DNA of 64,000 nt from Niabella agricola (GTDB lineage: Bacteria > Bacteroidota > Bacteroidia > Chitinophagales > Chitinophagaceae), in contig NZ_JAJHIZ010000003.1 of assembly GCF_021538615.1 (NCBI RefSeq), forward strand, positions 2,542,001-2,606,000, given 5' to 3'. The translations under genes were made by a program, and so were the position numbers. Within the stretch, counting starts at the first letter, position 1, and each line of letters opens with the position of its first letter. The notes under the pieces were generated by a model. The model was not told where the DNA came from. It made no database searches and saw only the letters and a program-made list of their open reading frames with translations. Positions 24,903 to 33,921 of this stretch are shown here, piece by piece.

Positions 24903-25292
24903 ATGACCATCTTTTCAAAAATAATCGCGGGCGAAATTCCTTCCTATAAAATTGCAGAAAACGATCAGTTCATCGCATTTTTAGATATCATGCCATTGCG
25001 TAGAGGCCATACCCTGGTAGTACCCAAAATTGAGGTGGATAAATTATTTGATGTGCCGGATGCGTATCTTTCCGGGTTGCTGGTGTTTGCAAAGCCCATT
25101 GCCCGGGCCATTGAAAAAAGTTTCGACTGTAACCGCTGCGGTGTAAGTGTGGTGGGTATCGAGGTACCACATGCACATGTGCACCTTATTCCACTTAACG
25201 ATGCCAATGATGTGAATTTTCTGCAACCCAAACTGAAATTATCTCCCGAAGAGATGAAGGATGTCCAGAAACAGATCGTATCTAATTTGTAA
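24903..25292 (+). CDS. HIT-family nucleotide-binding protein
   Basis: 129-residue nucleotide hydrolase or transferase of the Hint branch. The histidine triad is HAHVHLIPL at about 96-104, whose last triad His acts as nucleophile. The N-terminal FSKIIAGEIPSYKI and the FLDIMPLRRGHTLVVPK strand pair are typical. Convergent with tryptophanase. Likely acts on AMP-linked compounds in the cytoplasm; the exact substrate is unknown. Confidence 0.93.
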   Translation: MTIFSKIIAGEIPSYKIAENDQFIAFLDIMPLRRGHTLVVPKIEVDKLFDVPDAYLSGLLVFAKPIARAIEKSFDCNRCGVSVVGIEVPHAHVHLIPLNDANDVNFLQPKLKLSPEEMKDVQKQIVSNL

Positions 25293-25348
25293 CAGGCGGT
25301 CGTATTTGATTGTTCCAGACCCCTTCGGATACCCGAAACGAAACTGGT

Positions 25349-26725
25349 TTAACCAACTGGTTTTAATTTTGCCGTAAAATGCCGTAACAGGGGCGCTTCA
25401 TAAACAATTTCATACCCTTTGAGTTCCTGCCGCTTCTTAAATACATCGATGATGATCTCTGCTACATAGTCGATATGACTCTGGGTGTACACCCTGCGGG
25501 GCACAGCCAGCCGCACCAGTTCCATCTGCGCAGGAACCAGGGTACCATCTACAGCATACTTCCCAAACATCAGGGAGCCAATCTCTACACTGCGGATACC
25601 GCCTTCTATATACAGCGCATTGCTCAATGCCAGGCCGGGGTACTGATGTAAGGGTATATGCGGCAGAAAAGCTTTTGCATCCAGGTAAACCGCATGGCCC
25701 CCTACCGGTTTTACAAAAGGCACACCCGCCGCTTCCAGCTTTTCACCTATATACTCCATACTGCGGATGCGGTATTTCAGGTAATGCTCATCCATAATTT
25801 CTTCCAAGCCTACGGCAATAGCCTCCAGGTCGCGCCCGGCAAGACCACCGTAAGTGGGAAAACCTTCCGTGATTACCAGCAGGTTCCGGCATTCCCGGGT
25901 TAAGACATCATCATTCAGTGCCAGGAAGCCGCCGATATTGGCAAACGCATCCTTTTTAGCGCTCATGGTACAGCCATCTGCATAGGAAAAAAGCTCGTTA
26001 ACAATTTCGATCATTGTTTTAGCAGCATACCCTTCCTCGCGTTGTTTTATAAAATAGCAGTTCTCCGCAAACCGGCAGGCATCAATAAAAAAAGCGACGC
26101 CATACTTTTTACAGATGCTGCTTGCCTTCCGGATATTTTCCGTACTTACGGGCTGTCCGCCACCGGAGTTATTGGTAACCGTGATGATGCACATGGCAAT
26201 CTGTGTCGGGCCTTTTTCTATTATGGTTTTTTCAAGTAAGTCCAGGTCGATGTTTCCTTTAAAGGGTGCCCGCACTGAGGGCAGTTTCCCCGTTTCCGTT
26301 AACAGATCAATACCCTCGGCACCGGAAAATTCAATATTGGCCCGGGTGGTATCAAACAAGGTGTTACTTAAAAAAGACTTTCCCTTTCCGCCTGTAATGG
26401 TAAACAGTATTTTTTCAGAAGCCCTGCCCTGGTGCGTGGGAATGATGTGCTGCATCCCGGTGATCTTTTTTACTGCCGCTTCAAAACGGTAAAAACTGCG
26501 GCTGCCGGCATAGGATTCATCGCCCTCCATCATAGCCGCCCATTGCCGGCTGCTCATGGCAGAAGTACCGCTGTCGGTAAGCAGATCGATCAGTACATCA
26601 TCTGCATGAATCAAAAAAGGATTATAAAAAGCTTGGGCTAAAATGCCGGCACGTTGTGCCTTTGTGGTGAACCGCAGCGGTTCCACCGACTTAATACGGA
26701 AGGGTTCAATAATGGTAGTTGCCAT
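25349..26725 (-). CDS. tnaA: tryptophanase
   Basis: PLP enzyme that cleaves L-tryptophan to indole, pyruvate and ammonia. 458 residues. The cofactor lysine is Lys258 in TMSAKKDAFANIGG. Two features favour tryptophanase over tyrosine phenol-lyase: SAKKDAF instead of SGKKDC, and the C-terminal LLRHFTAKLK, whose His449 corresponds to the histidine near the C-terminus of E. coli TnaA. No tnaC-like leader peptide is evident upstream, and no tryptophan permease is adjacent. Indole would be a plausible signal molecule. Confidence 0.92.
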   Translation of the reverse strand: MATTIIEPFRIKSVEPLRFTTKAQRAGILAQAFYNPFLIHADDVLIDLLTDSGTSAMSSRQWAAMMEGDESYAGSRSFYRFEAAVKKITGMQHIIPTHQGRASEKILFTITGGKGKSFLSNTLFDTTRANIEFSGAEGIDLLTETGKLPSVRAPFKGNIDLDLLEKTIIEKGPTQIAMCIITVTNNSGGGQPVSTENIRKASSICKKYGVAFFIDACRFAENCYFIKQREEGYAAKTMIEIVNELFSYADGCTMSAKKDAFANIGGFLALNDDVLTRECRNLLVITEGFPTYGGLAGRDLEAIAVGLEEIMDEHYLKYRIRSMEYIGEKLEAAGVPFVKPVGGHAVYLDAKAFLPHIPLHQYPGLALSNALYIEGGIRSVEIGSLMFGKYAVDGTLVPAQMELVRLAVPRRVYTQSHIDYVAEIIIDVFKKRQELKGYEIVYEAPLLRHFTAKLKPVG

Positions 26726-26872
26726 ACACTGTTTTTGAGAATGATCAATAAAAAATAAAGAATGCTATATATGGAAGCACCCCAAAAACAGGCAATGCTT
26801 CCCGCAGGAATGCGGAGCGCTAAGTAGGACTTTTTATTACTTTTTGCCAAAGCGGAAGCATACACAATATTA

Positions 26873-26916
26873 AGAAAAAAACAAGACCTATGAGATTTTT
26901 AAAACCTCATAGGTCT
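26873..26916 (-). terminator. intrinsic terminator after the DinB gene (minus strand)
   Basis: AGACCTATGAG (26884-26894) and CTCATAGGTCT (26906-26916) form a perfect 11-bp stem; the adjacent A-rich run at 26873-26883 is the U tract on the minus strand. Confidence 0.8.
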
Positions 26917-26922
26917 GCCGGA

Positions 26923-27420
26923 TTAAAACTGCTCATCCGCACTGGGGCCATAACTGCCCGGAATAGGAATATCCAGGAGGCGCAAGAACACGCCCAGCTG
27001 CGCGCGGTGATGGATGGTTTGATTAATGCTCATCCGGATCACTTCCAGTTTGGGATTTACACCATAGATCTTATCGCCCTCCCGGAGTGTCCAGGTATCA
27101 TCCAGTTTTTTTTCATTTTCGGGATCGTTGAGGTACTTACCTGTTTTTTCCACTTCTCTTTCAAAAATGTCCAGCAATTCCTTCCGGTCTTTTACTACCG
27201 TAGGCTGGTAAGGGAATGCCGCAAAGTCCAGTTCGGATGTTTCAAACACCATTGCCGGCCATCCGGGCAGTTCGGCAATATGGGTGGTCAGCTGCATCAG
27301 GCTCATACTTTTGGGATGTGGTTTCCAGTCCCATTTATCTTCGGGGATAATATTCAGGAATTTCCGGGTGGTTACCACTTCATTTTCAAAATCCTTTTTT
27401 AAAATTTCCAATCTTGTCAT
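26923..27420 (-). CDS. DinB-family four-helix-bundle protein
   Basis: 165 residues with the DinB/YfiT metal-binding pattern: His in LTTHIAELPGW (about 47) and the late pair in SINQTIHHRAQLGVFLRLL (about 140). Members are cytoplasmic metalloproteins, some acting as thiol-dependent S-transferases or hydrolases; the role here is not known. Closed by a strong terminator. Confidence 0.88.
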   Translation of the reverse strand: MTRLEILKKDFENEVVTTRKFLNIIPEDKWDWKPHPKSMSLMQLTTHIAELPGWPAMVFETSELDFAAFPYQPTVVKDRKELLDIFEREVEKTGKYLNDPENEKKLDDTWTLREGDKIYGVNPKLEVIRMSINQTIHHRAQLGVFLRLLDIPIPGSYGPSADEQF

Positions 27421-27466
27421 GATTCTATGTTTATTGAGTAAAAAATAATTTTCAGGGTATTACCGG

Positions 27467-27688
27467 CTATTGCAGCGGCTCCGCCTTATAGCCATGGTGC
27501 GCGATACAGTTTCGGACCAACGTTGCGTCAATCGTTTCCGGAGTCTCTACGCGCAATATATGATCACAATCTTCCAGGTCAAAATTCACTTTTGCCTCCA
27601 GCAAAAGTGCTTCCAGGCATTGTACCAGCTTTGCCGCCACGGGCCGGTTCAGCACATTGGTTTTAAAAATTTCTATAGACGTTTTCAT
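27467..27688 (-). CDS. small HMA-like protein without the CXXC metal site
   Basis: 73 residues starting at the second Met (the first is at 27691). The predicted beta-alpha-beta-beta-alpha-beta order (SIEIFKTNV, AAKLVQCLEALL, VNFDLED, ILRVET, TLVRNCIAHHGYKAEPL) resembles heavy-metal-associated ferredoxin-like domains, but the metal-binding CXXC loop is replaced by LNRPVAA. Such degenerate copies are frequent in Bacteroidota. Function unknown. Confidence 0.6.
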   Translation of the reverse strand: MKTSIEIFKTNVLNRPVAAKLVQCLEALLLEAKVNFDLEDCDHILRVETPETIDATLVRNCIAHHGYKAEPLQ

Positions 27689-27800
27689 CATCGTATAAAG
27701 GGCTTTCCCGCCGCTGATACAAAGTAAAACAGGGCCGGTGACAGCTGTATGTCAGGAGTTCTGTGACCAGTCTTGGATAATGGAACGACCTGGCAGCTTT

Positions 27801-28544
27801 TTATCCCGCCAATGCCCGCTTCACGGCATCTCTTTTGGCCTTGGATACCGGAACTTTTTCGCCATTGGCTAGCAGTAAACTACCACCGTCTTCTTTTAGC
27901 AGGCTTTTTACAAACAGGGGGTTTACCAGGTGCGTTTGATGACACCGGATAAAACCACAGGGAGCCAGTAATTCATCATATTCTTTAAGCGGGCGGGAAA
28001 CCAGAACCTTTTCTCCATCATCCAGGTGAAAATAAACATAGGTATTCTGCGCTTCGCAACGGACGATGCTGCTTACCGACACATAGCGCGTTTCCTGGAA
28101 TAATGGGAGGGCGATCTTTTCCGGCACCTTTCCCATGCCTTTAAGATAATTGATTAAAAAATCGAGCTGGCTATACCCTTGCTTCCTGCGCCATTTTTCC
28201 ATGGCTCTTTCAATAGCCGCCTGCAGGTCATTTTCATCAATGGGTTTCAGGATATAATCCAGAGCAGCAAACTTAATTGCCTGTATACCGTACTGGTCAT
28301 AGGCCGTTACGAAAATCACGTCAAACCCTCTTTTAGGAAGCCGCTTTAGCAGGTCAAACCCCGTTTCCTTTCCCATTTGGATATCCAGGAATACCAGGTC
28401 CGGATTTTGAAGCCGCACCAGCGCCGCTGCCGCATCAATGGTGGAAGCGGTGCCCAAAATGGTTACTCCGGGGAAATTCCTGCAAAGGATTCCTCTCAGG
28501 TTTTCAATATTATGTTGTTCATCATCAACAATTACAGCCCTCAT
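27801..28544 (-). CDS. LytTR-family response regulator
   Basis: 247 residues. The receiver domain has IVDDE near the start, the phosphoacceptor Asp54 in DLVFLDIQMG, and the switch Lys in LDYILKPID. The C-terminal LytTR DNA-binding domain (about 145-245) includes IVRCEAQNTYVYF and FIRCHQTHLVNP. Its ATG (28544-28542) overlaps the kinase stop TGA (28543-28541) as ATGA, so I prefer it to the ATG three codons upstream. It is translationally coupled to the kinase. Confidence 0.93.
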   Translation of the reverse strand: MRAVIVDDEQHNIENLRGILCRNFPGVTILGTASTIDAAAALVRLQNPDLVFLDIQMGKETGFDLLKRLPKRGFDVIFVTAYDQYGIQAIKFAALDYILKPIDENDLQAAIERAMEKWRRKQGYSQLDFLINYLKGMGKVPEKIALPLFQETRYVSVSSIVRCEAQNTYVYFHLDDGEKVLVSRPLKEYDELLAPCGFIRCHQTHLVNPLFVKSLLKEDGGSLLLANGEKVPVSKAKRDAVKRALAG

Positions 28545-30304
28545 GCCAGCCATTCTTTTAAAGTAAGCAATACGGTGGTACCGCTTTCACCCGAACGCAG
28601 ATCCAATAAAACGGGCGTATCCACATATACCTTATTTAATAAAGATATCCTGTTTTTTGATAACCAGGAGCCTGTTCCGGAAGCGGCAGCTACATTAAAT
28701 CCCTTTCCATTATCCCTGATCCTGACCAGTACGCTTTTATCCGTTCTTTCAAACCTTATCCCGATGCATCCACCGTCAACTTCCGGCATGGCGTGCTTTA
28801 CCGCATTTTCCACAAAAGGTTGCAAAAGCATAGCAGGGATCTCGGTGTTTGTCTGATCAATGGTTTCATCTACATATATAGAGTATGCAAATCCAAAACG
28901 CATTTGCTCCATCTGTAAATAATCGTTCAGCAATCCAACCTCATCTTCAATAGTAATCAGGTCCTTTTCCGCATCCTCCAGTACTTTTCGGGATAACCTG
29001 GAAAAACGGGTGAGATAATCATTGGCGCTTTTGTTATCCTTTTTGTTTAAAAGATTCTGGATACCTGCCAGCGCATTATATACAAAATGAGGATCGAGCT
29101 GGTTTCGCACCGATTGCAGGCGCAGTTTACTCATTTGCTTTTCCATCTCTATCCCCGCAATTTTTCGCCTACTTCTCCTGTAATACAGGTAAAATACAAA
29201 AGCAGCTAAGAGAATAGCTGCTGCGGCATAGGGAACAATTTGACGGATGGTAAACGCCTTCCCCTTTTCGGGAGGCGAAAAAACTTCTATTGGTATAGTG
29301 ATGTATTCTTTTTTATTTCCTTCATCATCTTCATCGCCCTTTGTGTTGTATATCTTAATCTCATATTTGCCAGGGGTAGATAACATATATTCATTTACCT
29401 CAAACCAGGACTGGAAGCGTTGTTGATCGAAGTGGCGGTATTCACGGGTGCTATCATTGGTAATTTTTGTAACTTCTGCATTGTAATATGTACCTGGATC
29501 TATATTAAACCGGAAAACGATATTCGCAAACTCTCCGTAGCGGTAGTGCAGGTTTTCAGGAAAGTTATAGATAGTATTGAACCCGGAAAAATAAGGGCTG
29601 CCTACCGAATCTTTACTAAAATAATATTGCCTTAATACCCGGTTACCCTTTTCAAATGTCCCCGCCGAGCCATCGATACCTTCTATTTTGGGAAGCTCCT
29701 TTGTTTTTAAGTTCCAGTTCAGCATAACACCTTCCCTGGTGTCGTAATTTCTTGTATCGTGGGCTTCGATATAGATTTGATTACCCAGCGATTTACCATT
29801 CCATAATACGGCATAAGGATGTTCTGCATCAAATTTTTGTTCAAAGACCGTCGGCGTTGCCCATTGAGTAAGTGCTGTTTCATCATTCAAAATAATGTGA
29901 TACCTGAAAAACTCTTTGTCCTCTGGAGTGATTCCATAAGCGATTACCTGTATATCCGAACTATCCGAAACGGATGCTATCCTGTATCTTTTTGACAAAG
30001 ACTGAATATGACCCGGCCCAACTGTTATCTTGCTTCTTTTTTTATATACAATACCCAAAAGGACCCCTCCATATTGTGTCTGTGTATCTTTCATTGAAGT
30101 GATATCTCTTCTAAACACAAAGCGGGTTAAATAAGGGGTGCTGATACTTGTACTGCCAAGCCGGCTGTTTATTTCAAAATCGATGTAATGTTCATATCCA
30201 TATTTATATTTATTAATTAGGTCTTCACCCCTGGAAATTTTCCGCTGTGCAAAAAGCGAAAGTGTCAAAAAAGACAGGAGCAGTATTGTGTAGATTGCTT
30301 TCAT
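28541..30304 (-). CDS. LytS-type sensor histidine kinase with a large periplasmic domain
   Basis: 587 residues. A signal peptide (IYTILLLSFLTLSLFAQ) precedes about 330 residues of beta-rich extracytoplasmic domain, then one membrane helix at 357-375 and a His_kinase domain with His406 in LDPHFVYNAL. The ATPase part shows LLQPFVENAVKHA and IRDNGKGF. The sensing domain is not one I recognise; it ends in a possible Ig-like strand region before the membrane. Pairs with the LytTR regulator downstream. Confidence 0.9.
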   Translation of the reverse strand: MKAIYTILLLSFLTLSLFAQRKISRGEDLINKYKYGYEHYIDFEINSRLGSTSISTPYLTRFVFRRDITSMKDTQTQYGGVLLGIVYKKRSKITVGPGHIQSLSKRYRIASVSDSSDIQVIAYGITPEDKEFFRYHIILNDETALTQWATPTVFEQKFDAEHPYAVLWNGKSLGNQIYIEAHDTRNYDTREGVMLNWNLKTKELPKIEGIDGSAGTFEKGNRVLRQYYFSKDSVGSPYFSGFNTIYNFPENLHYRYGEFANIVFRFNIDPGTYYNAEVTKITNDSTREYRHFDQQRFQSWFEVNEYMLSTPGKYEIKIYNTKGDEDDEGNKKEYITIPIEVFSPPEKGKAFTIRQIVPYAAAAILLAAFVFYLYYRRSRRKIAGIEMEKQMSKLRLQSVRNQLDPHFVYNALAGIQNLLNKKDNKSANDYLTRFSRLSRKVLEDAEKDLITIEDEVGLLNDYLQMEQMRFGFAYSIYVDETIDQTNTEIPAMLLQPFVENAVKHAMPEVDGGCIGIRFERTDKSVLVRIRDNGKGFNVAAASGTGSWLSKNRISLLNKVYVDTPVLLDLRSGESGTTVLLTLKEWLA

Positions 30305-30408
30305 TTCATTGATTTATAACACAAATATTGCCTAGTAAAAAGGGCAAAGTCAATGATCTGTTAGTATTCGTCGAAGATCAATTAGTAAACGTTCAATCGG
30401 GGCAAGAA

Positions 30409-30990
30409 TTATTTCTTTATCTTATCCGGATTCTTCTTTATGAAATCTTCCCAGCCCTTAAACCCCGCAGCAGCTTTTATAGGACTGCTGATCTGGTAAT
30501 GATGGCAGAGCGCTACGGCCAGCGCATCCGTAGCATCAAAATATTCCGGCGCTTCTTTCAACGAAAGGATCTGCTGCAACATTTTCCATACCTGTTCTTT
30601 TGCTGCGTTGCCGTTACCGGTTACCGCCTGTTTAATTTTACGGGGCGAATATTCCGTAACCGGAATATTAAAATGCATGGCTGCGGCAATAGCCACGCCC
30701 TGCGCCCGCCCCAGTTTAAGCATACTCTGCACATTCTTTCCAAAAAACGGCGCTTCGATGGCAAATTCATGCGGCTGGTACACCTGGATCAGTTCCGTTA
30801 CTTTTTCATGGATCCGGCTCAGGCGTTCATAGCCGTCCAGCCGGGCGGAAAATTTTATGGCATGCATTTCGCGCATTTGTATCTTCTGCCGGGTACATGC
30901 AATAATGCTATATCCCATGATCACAGTACCAGGGTCAATACCAAGGATTATTTTAGCGGCTGTTTGCAAAGGGGATGCTATTTTTACCAA
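30409..30990 (-). CDS. ruvC: crossover junction endodeoxyribonuclease RuvC
   Basis: Resolves Holliday junctions together with RuvAB. The acidic tetrad is visible: Asp in LGIDPGTVIMG, Glu in FAIEAPFFGKN, and two Asp in FDATDALAVALCHH. 193 residues from the TTG at 30990, or 186 from a second TTG at 30969, which would give the N-terminus MQTAAKIILGIDPGT, closer to the family. No ATG is available. Only 6 nt separate it from the divergent membrane-protein gene. Confidence 0.93.
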   Translation of the reverse strand: MVKIASPLQTAAKIILGIDPGTVIMGYSIIACTRQKIQMREMHAIKFSARLDGYERLSRIHEKVTELIQVYQPHEFAIEAPFFGKNVQSMLKLGRAQGVAIAAAMHFNIPVTEYSPRKIKQAVTGNGNAAKEQVWKMLQQILSLKEAPEYFDATDALAVALCHHYQISSPIKAAAGFKGWEDFIKKNPDKIKK

Positions 30991-30996
30991 GGATTC

Positions 30997-31998
30997 ATGA
31001 AGATCAACAAAAATATCAAAATATTCTTCAATTATTTCTTAGGTCCACTGCTGTTTATCTGGCTGTGCTGGTCTATTTACAACCAGGTACGTCAGCAGGA
31101 AGGCTTAACAGACTCCTGGACACAGATCAAAGCCTCGCTTAACAGCTCAAAGATCATATACCTGGCAGCGGTGATCGTTTTAATGGCGGTTAACTGGATG
31201 GTGGAGGCCTGCAAATGGCGCCTGGCGGTCAAAAGCGTACAGCAACTGTCTTTTATCCGTGCGCTCAAGGCTACTTTATCGGGCGTATCCTTTTCTGTAT
31301 CTACTCCCAACAGCATTGGTGATTATGTAGGGCGGATGCTGTATGTAGATGAGGGCAAGCGCATTAAAGCTGCCACACTTACGGTGGTCAGCAATATCAG
31401 CCAGTTGCTGGTTACGGTATGGGTGGGTCTTTTTTCCTTTTATTTCCTAAAAGGGCCGATTGTTGCAGCGGGTATCATTTCTGTTTTATGGTTTGATGCC
31501 CTGTTTTACATTGTGGCATTCTGTGCCCTGTTTTTATTGCTTTTTTATTTCCGTATTTCCTGGATGGCCAAATGGATCAGCCGTATTCCCCCGGGAAAAA
31601 GATTCTCCTGGTCGATAGAGGCCCTGGAGCATTTTAATGCAACGGTCCTGCTCCGATTATTGTCTTTATCTGTAACACGGTTTTTTATCTTTATATTGCA
31701 ATATTTTTTACTATTTCAGTTGTTTGAAGTAACGATTTCCTTTTGGCAGGCCTTGACCGGGGTGAGCGTATTGTTTTTGATTCTGGCCATTATTCCCACT
31801 ATTGCGCTCTTTACAGACCTGAGTGTGCGGGGAAGCCTGAGCCTGACAATATTAGGATTATTTAACGCCAATCAATTGGGTATTAGCTTAACTTCGGCAA
31901 GCATTTGGTTAATTAACCTGGTGATACCGGCACTGATCGGAAGCGTGCTGGTGCTGGGTATTAAACGTATATTTAAAAGCAAAAATGAAAACGCTTAG
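30997..31998 (+). CDS. flippase-like membrane protein (LPG_synthase_TM/UPF0104 type)
   Basis: 333 residues with about eight membrane helices. It opens with KIFFNYFLGPLLFIWLCWSIY and carries the family-like SFSVSTPNSIGDYVGRML between helices. This membrane domain occurs alone in lipid-flippase-like proteins and fused to a synthase in MprF; no synthase domain is present. The open frame reaches far upstream through ruvC but that part is antisense to ruvC; the ATG at 30997 gives the correct N-terminus. Its end overlaps the next gene by 14 nt. Confidence 0.82.
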   Translation: MKINKNIKIFFNYFLGPLLFIWLCWSIYNQVRQQEGLTDSWTQIKASLNSSKIIYLAAVIVLMAVNWMVEACKWRLAVKSVQQLSFIRALKATLSGVSFSVSTPNSIGDYVGRMLYVDEGKRIKAATLTVVSNISQLLVTVWVGLFSFYFLKGPIVAAGIISVLWFDALFYIVAFCALFLLLFYFRISWMAKWISRIPPGKRFSWSIEALEHFNATVLLRLLSLSVTRFFIFILQYFLLFQLFEVTISFWQALTGVSVLFLILAIIPTIALFTDLSVRGSLSLTILGLFNANQLGISLTSASIWLINLVIPALIGSVLVLGIKRIFKSKNENA

Positions 31999-32812
31999 TT
32001 TATTTCTGGTTCCGTTCTTTATGTTATTTGCGGATGGCAACAAGAAGGCCGTTGCACCTGTTGCAACAGAAGCATTTGCAGCGGCGGCTTGTTCCATTCC
32101 CAATACGGCTTTTCAGGCTGGCGAAAAAGTGGGGTTTACCGTTGGCTATAGTGTTGCAGGTGCTTTTGTTCCGGCTGGAACAGGATCGTTTTTTACTGCA
32201 ATGGAAAAACTGAACGGCCGTTCTGTATATCATATTACAGGAACCGGTCGTACGCTTTCGTCTTACGAGTGGGCGTATAAGGCAAATGACACTTATGAAA
32301 CCTATATTGATGTGGAAAGTTTTCAGCCCCTGCAGTTTATCCGTAATATCAATGAAGGCGGCTATAAAAAATACCAAAAGGTCAGCTTTAACAAAGCGGC
32401 CAATACGGCCATCAGCAATGAAGGAGTATTCAAGGTGCCCGCCTGTGTGCATGACGTAGTAAGTTCTGTATTCTATGCCCGTAACGTTGATTATAACAGT
32501 CTGAAACCCGGTGACAAAGTGCCCTTTAGTGTGTTCCTGGACAACGAGATCTTCGGCATGTACATCCGGTTTATGGGCAAGGAAACCATTACCACTAAAT
32601 ACGGTAAGTTCAAAGCGATAAAGATTAAGCCGCTGACTATTAAAGGAACCATCTTTGAAGGCGGTGAAAAGATGACGGTTTGGGTTACGGATGATGCCAA
32701 CCGGGTACCTATCCGCGTGGAAAGCCCCATTATTGTAGGAAAGGTGAAAATTGAAATGACGAGCTTTGAAGGATTGAAGAACCCGATGACGGCGTTAATA
32801 AAGAAGCATTAA
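31985..32812 (+). CDS. DUF3108 domain protein, secreted
   Basis: 275 residues with a short signal (LFLVPFFMLFADG). The rest is a beta-rich DUF3108 domain: FQAGEKVGFTVGYSVAG, YHITGTGRTLSSYEWAYKAND and a late VWVTDDANRVPIRVES. The family is periplasmic or outer-membrane associated and of unknown function. It overlaps the membrane-protein gene by 14 nt, which suggests that both act on the same envelope lipid or polysaccharide process (inference). Confidence 0.85.
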   Translation: MKTLSLFLVPFFMLFADGNKKAVAPVATEAFAAAACSIPNTAFQAGEKVGFTVGYSVAGAFVPAGTGSFFTAMEKLNGRSVYHITGTGRTLSSYEWAYKANDTYETYIDVESFQPLQFIRNINEGGYKKYQKVSFNKAANTAISNEGVFKVPACVHDVVSSVFYARNVDYNSLKPGDKVPFSVFLDNEIFGMYIRFMGKETITTKYGKFKAIKIKPLTIKGTIFEGGEKMTVWVTDDANRVPIRVESPIIVGKVKIEMTSFEGLKNPMTALIKKH

Positions 32813-32821
32813 TTGCCGCAC

Positions 32822-32874
32822 GGAGCCCTGGCCTCGGAAGTTTCAGGTTCAACGTTCCTGGTTGGCTCCTTTTA
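32822..32874 (+). terminator. possible terminator after the DUF3108 gene, containing a repeat tract
   Basis: GGAGCC (32822-32827) pairs with GGCTCC (32864-32869), followed by TTTTA. The long loop is mostly heptanucleotide tract 6. Confidence 0.45.
32839..32866. repeat. heptanucleotide-periodic tract 6
   Basis: Units AGTTTCA, GGTTCAA and CGTTCCT at a 7-nt step. Confidence 0.5.
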
Positions 32875-32891
32875 TTCAGAAGTTTATTTGG

Positions 32892-32926
32892 CCATTCACC
32901 ATTAACTATTCACCATTCCCCATCTT
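32892..32926. repeat. heptanucleotide-periodic tract 7
   Basis: Five 7-nt units (CCATTCA, CCATTAA, CTATTCA, CCATTCC types) in the convergent gap before the MBL gene. Confidence 0.6.
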
Positions 32927-32946
32927 TTATTTACCCTCAAAAAGCG

Positions 32947-33840
32947 CTAAAGGTCACTCAGCTTAAAAAACTGGTCCGGACGAATGCCCCGTTCTGTGTT
33001 CTTCAGCGTACAACATTCCAGTTTCGGGTCATGTTCAAAAAAAAGGATGTATTCCTTTTCCAGCGCCTCCCGTAAAAAGGCCTCTTTTTCGCTCATCGTT
33101 ATCAAAGGCCGGGTATCGTAAGCCATCACATAAGGCAGCGGAATATGGCCCGGAGAAGGCAGGAGGTCTGCCATAAACACAACCGTCTTTCCATTATACC
33201 GAACCTGGGGCAACATCATAGCATCTGTATGACCATGTGCGTATCGCACCAAAAAATCTTCCCCAAACAACACCTCGGGAAGCTTACGATCTATTACAAC
33301 GTGCCAGTCGGACTGGCCGTCATTTTTTGAAGACCAATGATCTACAAATTTTAATTGGCCGCTTTCCTTTATGGGCAGGATGTTCTCTGAAAGGAATGAA
33401 GCCTTTTCCCTCGGGTTGGGATGCGTCGCCCATTTCCAATGCGCCTCATTGCTCCAGTAAACGGCCTTCTTAAAAGCAGGCAGCAGTTTGTCACCCTCCT
33501 TTTTTATGGCGCCCCCACAATGATCAAAATGCAGGTGTGTTAAGAACACATCGGTAATATCATCCCGGTGAAACCCGTATTGCGCCAGCGATTTATCCAG
33601 GTTGTCATCCCCATGCAGGTAATAATACCCAAAGAATTTTTCGCTTTGTTTGTCACCCATTCCGCAATCTACTAAAATCAGACGTCCTTCCGTTTCGATC
33701 AGCAGACTGCGGGTGGCCCAACTGCACATATTATTCTCGTCTGCAGGGTTTAAACCATTCCAGATGCTCTTGGGTACCACACCATACATAGCACCCCCGT
33801 CTAATTTAAAATGACCGCAATTGATTGTGTAAAGGTTCAC
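32947..33840 (-). CDS. MBL-fold metallo-hydrolase
   Basis: 297 residues, cytoplasmic. The metal motif HLHFDHCGG lies at about 101-109 after VFLTH, with further ligands in ARYAHGHTDAM-like (YAHGHTDAM) and the late FFEHDP. This is the lactonase/AHL-lactonase-like branch by overall layout, but no specific substrate is supported. The start is GTG at 33840; repeat tract 8 begins at the very next base upstream. Confidence 0.88.
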   Translation of the reverse strand: MNLYTINCGHFKLDGGAMYGVVPKSIWNGLNPADENNMCSWATRSLLIETEGRLILVDCGMGDKQSEKFFGYYYLHGDDNLDKSLAQYGFHRDDITDVFLTHLHFDHCGGAIKKEGDKLLPAFKKAVYWSNEAHWKWATHPNPREKASFLSENILPIKESGQLKFVDHWSSKNDGQSDWHVVIDRKLPEVLFGEDFLVRYAHGHTDAMMLPQVRYNGKTVVFMADLLPSPGHIPLPYVMAYDTRPLITMSEKEAFLREALEKEYILFFEHDPKLECCTLKNTERGIRPDQFFKLSDL

Positions 33841-33889
33841 AGATTTCAGATTTGAGATTTGAGTAACCAGCGTTCAGTGCTCAGGTTAA
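33841..33889. repeat. heptanucleotide-periodic tract 8, abutting the MBL start codon
   Basis: Seven 7-nt units, each beginning AG (AGATTTC, AGATTTG twice, AGTAACC, AGCGTTC, AGTGCTC, AGGTTAA). Confidence 0.7.
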
Positions 33890-33921
33890 ATCCGCTGCTG
33901 ATAACTGATTGCTGCAGCCGG

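Noticed and set aside
30328-30996. Long N-terminal extension of the flippase-like protein
   Set aside because: This part is antisense to ruvC, whose four catalytic acids are all present; the extension has no conserved features.
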